A DNA stretch of 64,000 nucleotides from Gemmatimonadota bacterium. Lineage in GTDB: Bacteria > Gemmatimonadota > Gemmatimonadetes > Longimicrobiales > Gaopeijiaceae. The position numbers and the translations under genes were made by a program. How positions within the stretch are numbered: position 1 is the stretch's first letter; every line of letters begins with the position of its first letter. The notes under the pieces are model-generated. The model made no database searches. It saw only the letters and a list, made by a program, of their open reading frames with translations, and was not told where the DNA came from. This document shows, in pieces, positions 7,615-15,435 of the stretch. The stretch lies in the NCBI GenBank assembly GCA_022560615.1, contig JADFSR010000002.1:1-64000 (forward strand). The letters are read 5' to 3'.

Positions 7615-8088
7615 ATGAATACGATGCCTCCAAAGAACACGCAACCGGTTGACCTCGCCGCCGACCTGATCGCCAAGGATTGCCTCGCGGTCCGGGTTCG
7701 CATGCTCAACCGTACGATCACCGCCATCTACGACGAGGCGCTGCGCCCTCTCGGCCTGACCACCGGCCAGCTGAACATTCTAGTGATCGTCACCAAACGT
7801 GGGCCGATGTCCCCCGGGGACGTCGCCCGGCGGTTCAACATGGAGAAGTCCACGGTCAGCAGGAACGTGCAACGGATGCGTAAGAATGGCTGGTTGACCG
7901 TGACGGAGTCCGGATCGGGTCGCAAGCAGGAGCTGACGCTGACCCGGCAGGGCCAGACGCTGCTCGAGAAGTCGGTCCCCGTGTGGGAAAAGGCGCAGAC
8001 CCGTGCCAAGGCCGTGCTGGGCCGTGGCGGAGCCGCCTCGATCCACAGTGTGGCCAACACCGTGTGGAGCCGTAACGGGCAAGAGTGA
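7615..8088 (+). CDS. MarR-family transcriptional regulator
   Basis: A 157-residue winged-helix repressor. Helix-turn-helix residues run about 47-85: LTTGQLNILVIVTKRGPMSPGDVARRF split over the turn, then MEKSTVSRNVQRMRKNGWL, followed by a wing with GRKQELTLTRQG. The N- and C-terminal helices would form the dimer. The ATG at 7615 is chosen because it follows the promoter directly; no ribosome site exists, consistent with a leaderless message. Palindromes related to AGTTGTATATACAACT occur at its own promoter and before each of the next two genes, which points to an autoregulated three-gene regulon. The ligand is unknown; such regulators often sense phenolics or electrophiles. Confidence 0.9.
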   Translation: MNTMPPKNTQPVDLAADLIAKDCLAVRVRMLNRTITAIYDEALRPLGLTTGQLNILVIVTKRGPMSPGDVARRFNMEKSTVSRNVQRMRKNGWLTVTESGSGRKQELTLTRQGQTLLEKSVPVWEKAQTRAKAVLGRGGAASIHSVANTVWSRNGQE

Positions 8089-8104
8089 TTTTTTTGCTGT
8101 ACTG

Positions 8105-8120
8105 AGTTGCATATACAACT
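8105..8120. promoter_or_regulatory. MarR operator copy 2
   Basis: AGTTGCATATACAACT differs by one base from the perfect 16-bp palindrome at 9324. It lies between marR and the first NmrA-like gene, with TATACA as a possible -10 box, 23 nt before the start codon. Confidence 0.75.
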
Positions 8121-8142
8121 AACGGCCTCCAAGAGGAGCTCG

Positions 8143-9324
8143 ATGATGTCGACAAAACCGAGGATTCTAGTAACCTCCGCCGCTGGACGCACCGGAGCCG
8201 CGGCCGTTAGCGAACTGCTCGCGCAGGGCTTCCCCGTCCGTGCCTTCGTGCGTCGAGAAGACGCCCGCTCCGACAAATTGAAACAGGCCGGGGCTGAGAT
8301 CTTCACGGGCGATCTGTTCGACATGCGCGATCTGCGGGAGGCGCTGGTCGACGTGCAGCGGGCCTACCACGTGCCGCCGTTCGCGCCAAACCTGCTGCAG
8401 GGGACCATGCTGTTTGCGCTGGCCGCCGAAGAGGCTCGGCTCGAGACGCTGGCGCTCATGAGCGGTTGGAACGGGCACCCCTCCCACCCCTCCGCGCTGA
8501 CTCGGGAGCACTGGATCACCAACAACATCGTGCAGTGGATGCCGACGGTGGACGTGACCTACATCAACCCGGGCATCTTTGCGTTCTTTTACCTGACGGG
8601 CCTGCCTGCGATCAAGCATCTGGGCATGTTGGCGTTGCCCTTCGGTGACGGACTAAACGCACCGCCATCCAATGAGGACATCGGTGCAGTGGCGGCGGGC
8701 GTTCTTGCGGATCCGGTGCCCCACATCGGCAAGACCTACCGGCCCACCGGCCCGGAATTGCTGTCGGGGCATGACGTAGCGGAGATTCTCAGCCGCGTGG
8801 TCGACCGCAAGGTCAGCCATCGGGACGTGTCCACCAACATGTTCATCAAGGCGGCGACCGCGCTGGGCATGAGTCCATTCGAAGTGTCGCAGATCCGCAC
8901 GTACGCGGAAGACCTGCGGCGTGGCGCCTTCGCTGTAGGCGCCCCGACGAACCATGTACAGGAGGTCACCGGGCGCCCCCCGGAGGACTTCGAGACGATC
9001 GCGCGGCGCTATATCGCCAACCCGAGCCTCATCCTGCCCGGCTTCTCCGCCGGCTCCAAGCTAGGAGCGGTGGCCGGTATGGTGAAGATGATGCTCACCC
9101 GGCTGACCGACTTCGATCGCTGGGAAGCCGACCGTGGCCACGCGATGCTGAAGGGTCCACAGTTTGCGACCGACAGCAACGAATGGAAGGTAGCTGCGGA
9201 GCAGCAAACGCTTGCCCTGCTCGACTCGAGTGCCACGGCCGCGGCACCGCGGACCCCAGCCGTGGGACGCGGACCCCGTGACAGAGCAAGAACGCGCCCC
9301 TCCGGCATCATTTTCGAAACATAA
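8143..9324 (+). CDS. NmrA-family NAD(P)-binding protein with C-terminal extension
   Basis: A 393-residue atypical short-chain dehydrogenase. The Rossmann motif is ILVTSAAGRTGAAAVSEL (about 7-24) and the cofactor region reads VRAFVRREDARS, suggesting NADPH. NmrA/HSCARG-like features include GDLFDMRDLREAL and the substrate-side RPTGPELLSGHDVAEILS. About 90 residues beyond the usual end (from about 300) carry GSKLGAVAGMVKMMLTRLTDFDRW and a low-complexity Ala/Arg/Pro tail. AAGAGGAG precedes the ATGs at 8143 and 8146; either may start. It is the first target gene of the MarR palindromes and is paralogous to the next gene. Members are redox sensors or quinone/azo reductases; the reaction here is unknown. 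Confidence 0.85.
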   Translation: MMSTKPRILVTSAAGRTGAAAVSELLAQGFPVRAFVRREDARSDKLKQAGAEIFTGDLFDMRDLREALVDVQRAYHVPPFAPNLLQGTMLFALAAEEARLETLALMSGWNGHPSHPSALTREHWITNNIVQWMPTVDVTYINPGIFAFFYLTGLPAIKHLGMLALPFGDGLNAPPSNEDIGAVAAGVLADPVPHIGKTYRPTGPELLSGHDVAEILSRVVDRKVSHRDVSTNMFIKAATALGMSPFEVSQIRTYAEDLRRGAFAVGAPTNHVQEVTGRPPEDFETIARRYIANPSLILPGFSAGSKLGAVAGMVKMMLTRLTDFDRWEADRGHAMLKGPQFATDSNEWKVAAEQQTLALLDSSATAAAPRTPAVGRGPRDRARTRPSGIIFET

Positions 9325-9339
9325 GTTGTATATACAACT
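9324..9339. promoter_or_regulatory. MarR operator copy 3 (perfect palindrome)
   Basis: AGTTGTATATACAACT is a perfect 16-bp palindrome that begins on the last base of the preceding stop codon and lies 18 nt before the next start. It contains TATATA as a possible -10. It gives the second NmrA-like gene its own regulated promoter. Confidence 0.8.
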
Positions 9340-9357
9340 CTTTTGGAGGAAGTACTC

Positions 9358-10269
9358 ATGAAGACGAACAAGAACACTCTGATTCTCGTTACGGGCGCCG
9401 CCGGCAAGACTGGCGCCGCGGTCGTCGAACAGATGCTCGATCACGGATTCCCCGTTCGAGCTCTCGTCCGTCGACTCGACAACCGCTCGGCGCGACTCGA
9501 ATCGCTGGGCGCCGAGGTGGTGGTGGGAGACCTTCACGATCTGAAGTCCATGCGCGCGGCGATGAACAAGGTCAAGCGCGTCTACTTCGTGTACCCGCCG
9601 CAAGGTGAGCTGCTCGTAGAGGCCACCACCATCGTCGCGGTGGCCGCCAGGGATGTGGGTGTCGAGGCGCTGGTCAACATGTCGCAGATCTCCGCGCGAC
9701 AAGACGCCAAGAGCCCGCTGGCACGCCAGCACTGGCTGTCCGAGAACATCCTCGACTGGGCCGACATCGGGGCGGTGCACGTGCGGCCGACCTTCTTCGC
9801 GGAGAACCTCGTGATGATGGGCGCGCGCACGATCGCCGCCGAGGGCAAGCTCTATCTGCCCTACGGCGCCGAGAAGCACGCCCCCGTGGCGGCCGCCGAC
9901 ATCGCGCGCGTGGTAACGGGCATCCTCGCCGACCCGGTGCTACATGTGGGTGAGCGCTACGTGGTGACGGGCCCCCGGAACCTCACGGTCACCGAGATGG
10001 CCGACCTGTTGTCGGAGGAACTGGGCAAGCCGGTCGAGTACGTCGACCTGCCCGTGGACGTCTGGGGTGACGTGCTCGCCGGAGTGGACGGCATGAGCGA
10101 TTCGCTGGTGATCCACCTCAAGGCGGTCGCTGTCGACCACCAGAACGGGATCTTCCGTGGCGAGAGCGATGTCGTCGAGCGCATCGGCGGTCAGCGGCCG
10201 CAGGCTCTGGACGCGTTCATTCGCGAGCACCGGGCGGCTTTCGGTGCCGCCGAGGCGGCCGCGTCATGA
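9358..10269 (+). CDS. NmrA-family NAD(P)H-binding oxidoreductase
   Basis: A 303-residue protein of standard NmrA length. It has the dinucleotide motif LILVTGAAGKTGAAVVEQM (8-26), PVRALVRRLDNRSARL, and DLHDLKSMRAAM; the middle has HVRPTFFAENL and the C-terminal half GERYVVTGPRNLTVTEMADLLSEEL. The start ATG at 9358 follows TTTTGGAGGAAG, a good ribosome site. It is related to the upstream NmrA-like gene but lacks its tail, so the pair looks like a duplication with divergence. It is controlled by its own MarR palindrome. Quinone reductase or azoreductase activity is possible from family knowledge only. Confidence 0.88.
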   Translation: MKTNKNTLILVTGAAGKTGAAVVEQMLDHGFPVRALVRRLDNRSARLESLGAEVVVGDLHDLKSMRAAMNKVKRVYFVYPPQGELLVEATTIVAVAARDVGVEALVNMSQISARQDAKSPLARQHWLSENILDWADIGAVHVRPTFFAENLVMMGARTIAAEGKLYLPYGAEKHAPVAAADIARVVTGILADPVLHVGERYVVTGPRNLTVTEMADLLSEELGKPVEYVDLPVDVWGDVLAGVDGMSDSLVIHLKAVAVDHQNGIFRGESDVVERIGGQRPQALDAFIREHRAAFGAAEAAAS

Positions 10270-10316
10270 AGCAGTACGGTCGATCTCGCGGCGGCCTCCC
10301 CGACGGCCACCCGAGA

Positions 10317-10357
10317 AGTGTAATGAATTCCGCCCTTCGCTCACTCACCAATAAGTG
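10317..10357 (+). promoter_or_regulatory. Repeated 41-bp control block (copy 2), TetR-like operator
   Basis: Second copy of the block at 1176-1216: AGTGTAATGAATTCC, then CTTCGCTCACTCACC and AATAAGTGG. It lies 65 bp upstream of the small secreted-protein gene. Shared sequence upstream of two unrelated genes suggests a common regulator not encoded nearby. Confidence 0.5.
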
Positions 10358-10421
10358 GTAGGAAACGGGTACCGCCAATGAACCGGCGGTTGACCATAGA
10401 TCTGGTGAGGAGATGACTGCA

Positions 10422-10850
10422 ATGACCAAGCGCACGCTTTACACCGCGATACTAGCGCTATTCGTCGGAGGTTTGGCGGGGGTGCCATTACAGGCACAGA
10501 CCCAGAAAGAGGGCAGTCCAGTCGGCCAGAACGAACGGGCCCCTGACCGAGTCGGCGAGCCGGTCACCGTCCGCGTGACGAACAACAACTGGTTGGACAT
10601 GCGGATCTACGTAGTGGAGACCACGACAGGGCGTCGTCGTTGGCCCCTCGGCACTGTCACGTCACTGAGCACGGCCCGCTTCGAGATTCCCGACCACCTG
10701 GGGGCTGAGCTAGGTAGCGTGATTCTGGTCGCGGAGGCCATCGGGTCCCGCCAGCGGCTGTTCACCGATCGTCTTCTGACGTGGCCGGGAGCTCACGTGG
10801 CTTGGAGTATCGAAGGTAGGTTGGGTCTTTCGTTCGCGACGGTCTTCTAG
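10422..10850 (+). CDS. Small secreted protein, unknown function
   Basis: A 142-residue protein with a clear Sec signal peptide: basic MTKRTLYTAILALF, hydrophobic core, and a likely cut after VPLQAQ (about residue 26). The mature part contains VTVRVTNNNWLDMRIYVVE and RWPLGTVTSLSTARFEIP, a beta-rich pattern that I have seen in uncharacterised secreted proteins but cannot name. There are no cysteines in the mature part. The ATG at 10422 is preferred because GAGGAG ends 9 nt before it; the ATG at 10413 touches that site directly. The promoter block at 10317 lies upstream. No partner gene follows. Confidence 0.75.
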   Translation: MTKRTLYTAILALFVGGLAGVPLQAQTQKEGSPVGQNERAPDRVGEPVTVRVTNNNWLDMRIYVVETTTGRRRWPLGTVTSLSTARFEIPDHLGAELGSVILVAEAIGSRQRLFTDRLLTWPGAHVAWSIEGRLGLSFATVF

Positions 10851-10977
10851 GCCCGCACGACTCGGTGCTGGTGGCCCGCCGCGCTAAGACGCGGGAGCGG
10901 GCTGCCGCACCCTGTGCGCACCTCCAAGGCGAGTTCACGTCCCTCCCTCGCCCTTCTGTATCCAAGCGGCCCTCACC

Positions 10978-11000
10978 CCGTCCTGTTCCAAAACTCAGCC
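10978..11000 (+). repeat. Solo copy of a 23-bp mobile-element end
   Basis: CCGTCCTGTTCCAAAACTCA plus GCC; 21 of 23 bases match the reverse complement of 45348-45371. Related copies occur at 43713 and 45164. It lies exactly where the minus-strand hydrolase relic stops making sense. Confidence 0.65.
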
Positions 11001-11269
11001 CAAGCGGAAGGCCTGAGGTGCCAACGTCGGAAGTGGACATCGAAGAAGCCACTCAGGTACCGCCTCGTAATCGCCAGCCCCGTTCGCGGCTTCACACCAC
11101 CGAGCCCGCTCATCCTTGCGAGCACCGACCGAAGAATCCGGCTCTGCGTCAGCGCCTGATCTCCGAAGCTGAAGTGGTGCGCCCCGAGAACAACCACGAT
11201 CAGGTTGTTATCGGGGTCAGGCGCTACGGCCGCACGGACCTCGGCAGCGAAGTCAGCGGAATCAGATCT
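11001..11269 (-). pseudogene. Relic of an alpha/beta hydrolase (C-terminal part)
   Basis: An open minus-strand stretch of about 90 codons reads RRSDSADFAAEVRAAVAPD, LIVVVLGAHHFSFGDQAL, RILRSVLARMSGLG and RRYLSGFFDVHFRRW. Gly-x-x-His-x-x-Phe-x-Asp followed by a helix and a FFDxHF ending is what the last quarter of dienelactone-hydrolase or platelet-activating-factor-acetylhydrolase-like enzymes looks like, with His as the catalytic histidine. The nucleophile half is absent and the ends run into other sequence, including a mobile-element end at 10978. It is a remnant, family assigned with moderate confidence. Confidence 0.5.
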
Positions 11270-11303
11270 GCGGTTTATGGCGGACAGGGAAGGCACGATG
11301 GCA

Positions 11304-11923
11304 ATGGGCAAACTCGTGGGTGTGGGACTCGTGATGGTGGCGGTCGGGATCTTCTGGGGGACCCGGACGGGCGGCCCCGCCGCTCGATGAAACCGGCGGA
11401 TGGACTCTGGAGGATGTGCTGGCCATATCGCGTGACGAGATCATCGAGTTATGGAGTGTGTCGCCAGCGCCAGAGTTCACCGAGTTCAAAGGGCACTACA
11501 TGGGGCTCGTACCCAACGCCGGAGACCCGGAGCGCCGCGCGAGCACCAACGCCACCATGTTCGATGAGGGGTCGGAGCGGGGCTACTGGCTGGGGAAGGC
11601 CTACATGCCGACGACCGCGACCACGGGGGAGGGATACAATCGTTTAGCGTTTCCCGGGCGGCAAGATCGTGCGCAACTTGCGGTTTGGCACCGAGGCGGG
11701 GACTTCGCTCATCGACGGCAAGCCCGCGCTGCTCATGTATTACGGCGCCTACAACGAGGGTAACACGCTCATAGACGAGATCCGCCAGTTGAGCCACGAC
11801 ATCTTTCTCGGGATGGGCACGCGTGAAACCGAAGATGGTGGGTACATTCACACCCGTATGTGGTCCTGGCTCAGACGCGCACCCTCGTCACTGGCTCGAC
11901 CGTCCGTGAAAACGAGATACTGA
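11304..11923 (+). pseudogene. Secreted conserved protein gene with two or more frameshifts
   Basis: The parts of one protein lie in three successive frames. A signal-like start MGKLVGVGLVMVAVGIFWG (from 11304) breaks near 11385; the second frame reads ETGGWTLEDVLAISRDEIIE, FKGHYMGLVPNAGDPERRAS and RGYWLGKAYMPTTATTGEGY, breaking near 11655; the third frame reads GKIVRNLRFGTEAGTSLIDG, PALLMYYGAYNEGNTLIDEI and IFLGMGTRETEDGG. A third break near 11860 seems likely. The family is not one I can name, though its motifs look conserved. It is either a decayed gene or one damaged by sequencing errors. Confidence 0.75.
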
Positions 11924-12333
11924 GGTTGCCAGCGGCCCGGGAAGAGGGGTCGGAGGGATAAGCGGCGGTGCACGCCCCTCTCGATCAGCCCATACCCGAC
12001 CGGGACCATCACCCCCCACCCCCCCCTTTAAGGGCACCCTAGTTACCTGGTAGACGTGCTGGGCGCTGGCCCAGCCGGGTGCACGCTTCGTGGTGTGTCG
12101 GTATCGAGGAAGCTGCTGCGCCGGGGTCGCCATCGCGGAGCTTGCCCCCAAACTCGGGGCGCTGCATGACACACTCGGTGGGAACGCGCACCGTTTTCAG
12201 GTGGCGTCCATCCAGACTGGTGATCCGAAGAGGGGGCCTGCTTTGCCCTGACGTCGATGGATTTTCATGCCCACAGGATAATGGACGCGGCTTCTTGGCG
12301 CGAAATCACCACCACCCCGCGGACATCACGGTC
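11924..12333. other. Intergenic stretch with a possible gene relic
   Basis: No complete gene is visible. A C-rich run lies at about 12011-12028. Between 12126 and 12251 a plus-strand frame stays open for 41 codons to a TGA and has protein-like composition (VAIAELAPKLGALHDTLGG, then FQVASIQTGDP); it has no start of its own and could be the tail of a lost gene. Confidence 0.4.
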
Positions 12334-12801
12334 TCATTCCGGCGAGTCGATCAGGCCCGGGTGATCCGCTGGCCGTGGCCCCTGCGGCCAGTGATAGCGT
12401 CGGTCCGAGGCCTCTATCGGCACGTCGTTGATGCTCGCCTCACGCCGTCGCATCCGCCCCTCCGCATCGAATTCCCACAACTCGTTTCCGTAGGCTCGAA
12501 ACCACTCGTTCGCTTCGTTGTGCCACTCATATTGAAACCGGACCGCAATCCGGTCGTCGCTGAAGGCCCACATCTCCTTGATGAGCCGGTAATCGAGTTC
12601 CTTCTCCCATTTTCCGGTGAGGAAGTCTCGAATCTGATCTCGACCCTCTACAAACTCCGCACGATTCCTCCAATGACTATCCAGGCTGTAGGCCATCGAC
12701 ACACGCTCGGGGTCCCGACTATTCCATGCATCTTCAGCAGCGCGGACCTTCTTGGTGGCTGTTTCTTTCGTGAACGGGGGCACCAGCGCCGTGTTCGACA
12801 T
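12334..12801 (-). CDS. SnoaL-like / nuclear transport factor 2-fold protein (DUF1348)
   Basis: A 155-residue cystatin-like (NTF2 fold) protein of the DUF1348 family. Diagnostic segments are [76 protein letters not shown] and [20 protein letters not shown]. Its enzyme activity is unknown. The ATG at 12801 is favoured because GGAG ends 5 nt before it; the ATG at 12807 touches the site. A sigma-54 promoter lies about 40 nt upstream and the sigma-54 activator gene is divergent, so it is a likely target of that activator together with the doxX operon. Confidence 0.88.
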   Translation of the reverse strand: MSNTALVPPFTKETATKKVRAAEDAWNSRDPERVSMAYSLDSHWRNRAEFVEGRDQIRDFLTGKWEKELDYRLIKEMWAFSDDRIAVRFQYEWHNEANEWFRAYGNELWEFDAEGRMRRREASINDVPIEASDRRYHWPQGPRPADHPGLIDSPE

Positions 12802-12840
12802 GCTCATCTCCAGTGGTCAGTGTGTGTGGCCACCTACATG

Positions 12841-12855
12841 ACAAGCCTCATGCCA
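12841..12855 (-). promoter_or_regulatory. Sigma-54 promoter for the DUF1348 gene
   Basis: On the minus strand TGGCAT-GAGGC-TTGT matches the -24/-12 consensus TGGCAC-N5-TTGC at 8 of 10 positions with exact spacing. Its -12 end is 40 nt before the start at 12801. It resembles the promoter at 14837, which serves the operon on the other side of the activator gene. Confidence 0.7.
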
Positions 12856-13115
12856 CCGTGGGTTCCGTCGCTCATCCGCCGCAACTCCCTATGCACCTGG
12901 GACTTAGGTCGGCGTGCCCAGTAAGGGCCGCTGGCCTGGCGCTGCGAGATGTCAGGAGGGTACGAAATATCGTGGCGTGGCGTGGCCCCGGCGCCATGCG
13001 AGGAAGAAATCGTTGTGGAGCCTCGCAGCCAAGTCTAGCTTGGTCCCGAAGTTCAATCGCCCGAGTCCGTATCGATGATCTATCAGATCCTCCAACACGA
13101 CGAGCACGCTCTAAA

Positions 13116-14594
13116 GTGACCCATGACGACGGTTGCGGTCCCGAGGAGACCCAACGCGCCCTGGCTGAAATGCAGCGGCGCAACCAATCCATCCTCGATT
13201 CGGCGGGGGAAGGGATATACGGGTTGGACACGGAGGGGAACACGACGTTCGTAAACCCTGCCGCCGCGGAGATTCTCGGTTGGACGGTGGAGGAACTGAT
13301 CGGTAAACCGCAACACGCCATTATCCACCACACTCACGCCAACGGGGATCCCTACACAAGGGAGGAGTGCCCGATTTATGCGGCGTTTACGGACGGCGAG
13401 GTCCACCGCAAGGACGACGAAGTGTTCTGGAGACGGGACGGAACCTCACTGCCCGTCGAATACGTGAGCACACCGATCCGCGACGAAGACGGTGAGTTGG
13501 CGGGCGCCGTGGTGAGTTTCATCGACATCACCCGCAGGAAGCAGCAGCAGGAGGCCCTGGAGCGTGCGCTCGAGGAGGTCAAGGCCCTGAAGGACAGGCT
13601 GGAGCATGAGAACCAGTATCTCCAGGAGGAGATCCGCGTCGAGCACAATTTCGAAGAGATCATCGGCAACAGCGGCGCACTGAAGCGGGTGCTTTCTCGC
13701 CTGGAAAAGGTCGCGGATACCGATGCCACCGTTATGGTCACGGGAGAAACCGGTGTCGGCAAGGAGCTCTTCGCCCGGGCCGTGCATCAGTCCAGCCGAC
13801 GTAGCGAGCGTGCCTTCGTGAAGGTGAACTGCGCTGCACTCCCCCAGAACCTGATCGAGAGCGAGCTGTTCGGACACGAGCGTGGCTCCTTCACCGGGGC
13901 CACCGCCAAACGGATCGGTCGGTTCGAGTTGGCGGACGGTGGCACACTCTTTCTCGACGAGATCGGCGAACTCCCTCTCGAACTCCAGGCCAAGCTCCTT
14001 CGCGTGCTGCAGGAGGGCGAACTGGAGCGAGTGGGTGGCAACCGCACCATCTCGGTAGACGTGCGGATCATTGCCGCAACGAACCGGGATCTCATGAAGG
14101 CTATGGAGGGTGGCACCTTCCGCGACGACCTCTACTACAGGTTGAGCGTCTTCCCCGTGGAGGTCCCGGCCCTGCGGGACCGGCGGGAGGATATTCCTTT
14201 GCTCGTTTCATACTTCGTGAAGAAATACGCGACGGCGATGGGCAAGCGCATCGACCACGTGCCCGACGACGCGCAACGGTCGCTCCAGGGTTACGATTGG
14301 CCGGGAAATGTGCGCGAACTCGAGAACATCATCGAGCGCGGGGTTATCCTGTCCACGCGAGGTGTTCTCTGTGTCGACGAGGCGATTTCGATACACCCTC
14401 CCCAGGAGGTCTCCACCCGCGCGCGACGTACCTTGGAGTCAGTCGAACGGGAGCACATCGTCGAGGTTCTCGACCTGTGCGAATGGATGGTCCAGGGACC
14501 CAAGGGCGCAGCCCGAATCCTGGATATGCATCCCAACACGCTGAGGTCCCGGATGAAAAAGCTGGGGATCGAAAAGAAGGTCGGGCTGGCGTAG
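13116..14594 (+). CDS. Sigma-54-dependent activator with N-terminal PAS domain
   Basis: A bacterial enhancer-binding protein of about 492 residues, depending on the start. A PAS domain comes first ([19 protein letters not shown] to PLPVEY-like [12 protein letters not shown]), then a coiled linker rich in Glu/Leu. The AAA+ domain has Walker A GETGVGKE, the sigma-54 contact loop as GSFTGA, Walker [12 protein letters not shown] and [22 protein letters not shown] Fis-type helix-turn-helix ends the protein ([22 protein letters not shown] split after residue 20). The PAS domain suggests sensing of a small molecule or redox state. GTG at 13116 is my choice; the frame is open further up but does not look coding. 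Matching promoters flank the gene on both sides. Confidence 0.92.
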   Translation: MTHDDGCGPEETQRALAEMQRRNQSILDSAGEGIYGLDTEGNTTFVNPAAAEILGWTVEELIGKPQHAIIHHTHANGDPYTREECPIYAAFTDGEVHRKDDEVFWRRDGTSLPVEYVSTPIRDEDGELAGAVVSFIDITRRKQQQEALERALEEVKALKDRLEHENQYLQEEIRVEHNFEEIIGNSGALKRVLSRLEKVADTDATVMVTGETGVGKELFARAVHQSSRRSERAFVKVNCAALPQNLIESELFGHERGSFTGATAKRIGRFELADGGTLFLDEIGELPLELQAKLLRVLQEGELERVGGNRTISVDVRIIAATNRDLMKAMEGGTFRDDLYYRLSVFPVEVPALRDRREDIPLLVSYFVKKYATAMGKRIDHVPDDAQRSLQGYDWPGNVRELENIIERGVILSTRGVLCVDEAISIHPPQEVSTRARRTLESVEREHIVEVLDLCEWMVQGPKGAARILDMHPNTLRSRMKKLGIEKKVGLA

Positions 14595-14655
14595 GCGCGG
14601 ACCTCCAACGCCCTGAGGCTCACCCGGAGCCATAGCGCCTGCCGTCACGTCGACT

Positions 14656-14709
14656 CTGGCGCCCACCTTGCGGCGTACCGCGACAGTGATACCGATCCTG
14701 GCGCCCACC
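14656..14709 (+). repeat. Two direct repeats, candidate upstream activator sites
   Basis: CTGGCGCCCACC occurs at 14656-14667 and again at 14698-14709, 42 bp apart (four helical turns), 128-181 bp before the sigma-54 promoter. The GGCGCC core is palindromic. Spacing and place fit an enhancer for the adjacent activator, but binding is inferred. Confidence 0.5.
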
Positions 14710-14836
14710 GTCCTTCGGAGCACTACGATATTTCGGAGTTTCCCTCCTCGGCAGGCTCCTTCGCCGCCGTAGCACGCAACGATTCAAGTTGTTTTCCTCC
14801 AACAGGTTACCGGCCTGGTGTCTCTTTCATCGGGTT

Positions 14837-14851
14837 TGGCACGGGCCTTGT
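14837..14851 (+). promoter_or_regulatory. Sigma-54 promoter of the doxX operon
   Basis: TGGCAC-GGGCC-TTGT matches the -24/-12 consensus at 9 of 10 positions with the obligatory 5-nt gap. The doxX-like start codon lies 53 nt downstream of the -12 element. The stretch 14595-14903 holds no gene: only the direct repeats, this promoter and the ribosome site. Confidence 0.8.
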
Positions 14852-14903
14852 CTCAGCTACCGGGCAAATCACCCCTGATCATATCCGGAAAGGAAGGGAA
14901 ACA

Positions 14904-15395
14904 ATGTTCGACTCAATCAAGTCATGGTCCCCCGCACCACTCCGAGCCGTACTCGGATTCGGTTTCGTCTACCATGGCGTTCCCAAGCTGTTCAGCGTAG
15001 GCGGCCACGACATGTTCGTGGGTATGCTCTCAGCCATTGGCGTGCCTGCTCCCGGCATCACGGCCTACTTCGTAGGTGGCGTGGAACTCGTCGGCGGGCT
15101 GGCCCTGATCGCTGGAGCCTTCACTGCGGTGGCCTCTGCAGTGCTGATCGTGAACATGCTGGTTGCGATGTTCACCGTGCATCTCCCGCAGGGCTTCAAC
15201 TTCATCCACATCACTGGGATGACGGACGCCGGCCCCCAGTTCGGCATGCCTGGCTACGAAGTCACGCTGCTCTACATCGCTGGCCTCGCTTCGATTCTCA
15301 TTTCTGGCGGTGGCGCCGCCTCTGTCGGGCGAACCACGACCGGCTTCAAGCCCAGCACTGCCGTAGCGGAAATCGTCAACCAGACGGCGGCCTGA
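14904..15395 (+). CDS. DoxX-family membrane protein
   Basis: A 163-residue inner-membrane protein with four helices. It has the family pattern: APLRAVLGFGFVYHGVPKLF near the start (residues 10-29), GIPAPGI-like GVPAPGITAYFVGGVELVGG (about 46-65), then ALIAGAFTAVASAVLIVNML and a last helix LLYIAGLASILISG. DoxX-like proteins are linked to quinone or thiol redox processes in membranes, but the biochemical role is mostly unknown. A strong site (GGAAAGGAAGGGAAAC) precedes the ATG. It is the first gene of the operon behind the sigma-54 promoter at 14837, followed by an FMN-oxidase-like and an isochorismatase-like gene. Confidence 0.9.
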   Translation: MFDSIKSWSPAPLRAVLGFGFVYHGVPKLFSVGGHDMFVGMLSAIGVPAPGITAYFVGGVELVGGLALIAGAFTAVASAVLIVNMLVAMFTVHLPQGFNFIHITGMTDAGPQFGMPGYEVTLLYIAGLASILISGGGAASVGRTTTGFKPSTAVAEIVNQTAA

Positions 15396-15435
15396 CAGCC
15401 CTGATCTCCAACCCAACCCAAAGAGGAGGAGCATC

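Noticed and set aside
10865-11647. 260-codon plus-strand frame
   Set aside because: Composition is unlike protein and it crosses a hydrolase relic on the other strand and a broken gene in other frames.
12079-12924. 281-codon plus-strand frame
   Set aside because: Mostly antisense to the well-supported DUF1348 gene, with no recognisable domain.
12813-13115. N-terminal extension of the sigma-54 activator
   Set aside because: The frame is open but its sequence is not protein-like and it would cover the sigma-54 promoter region of the divergent gene.
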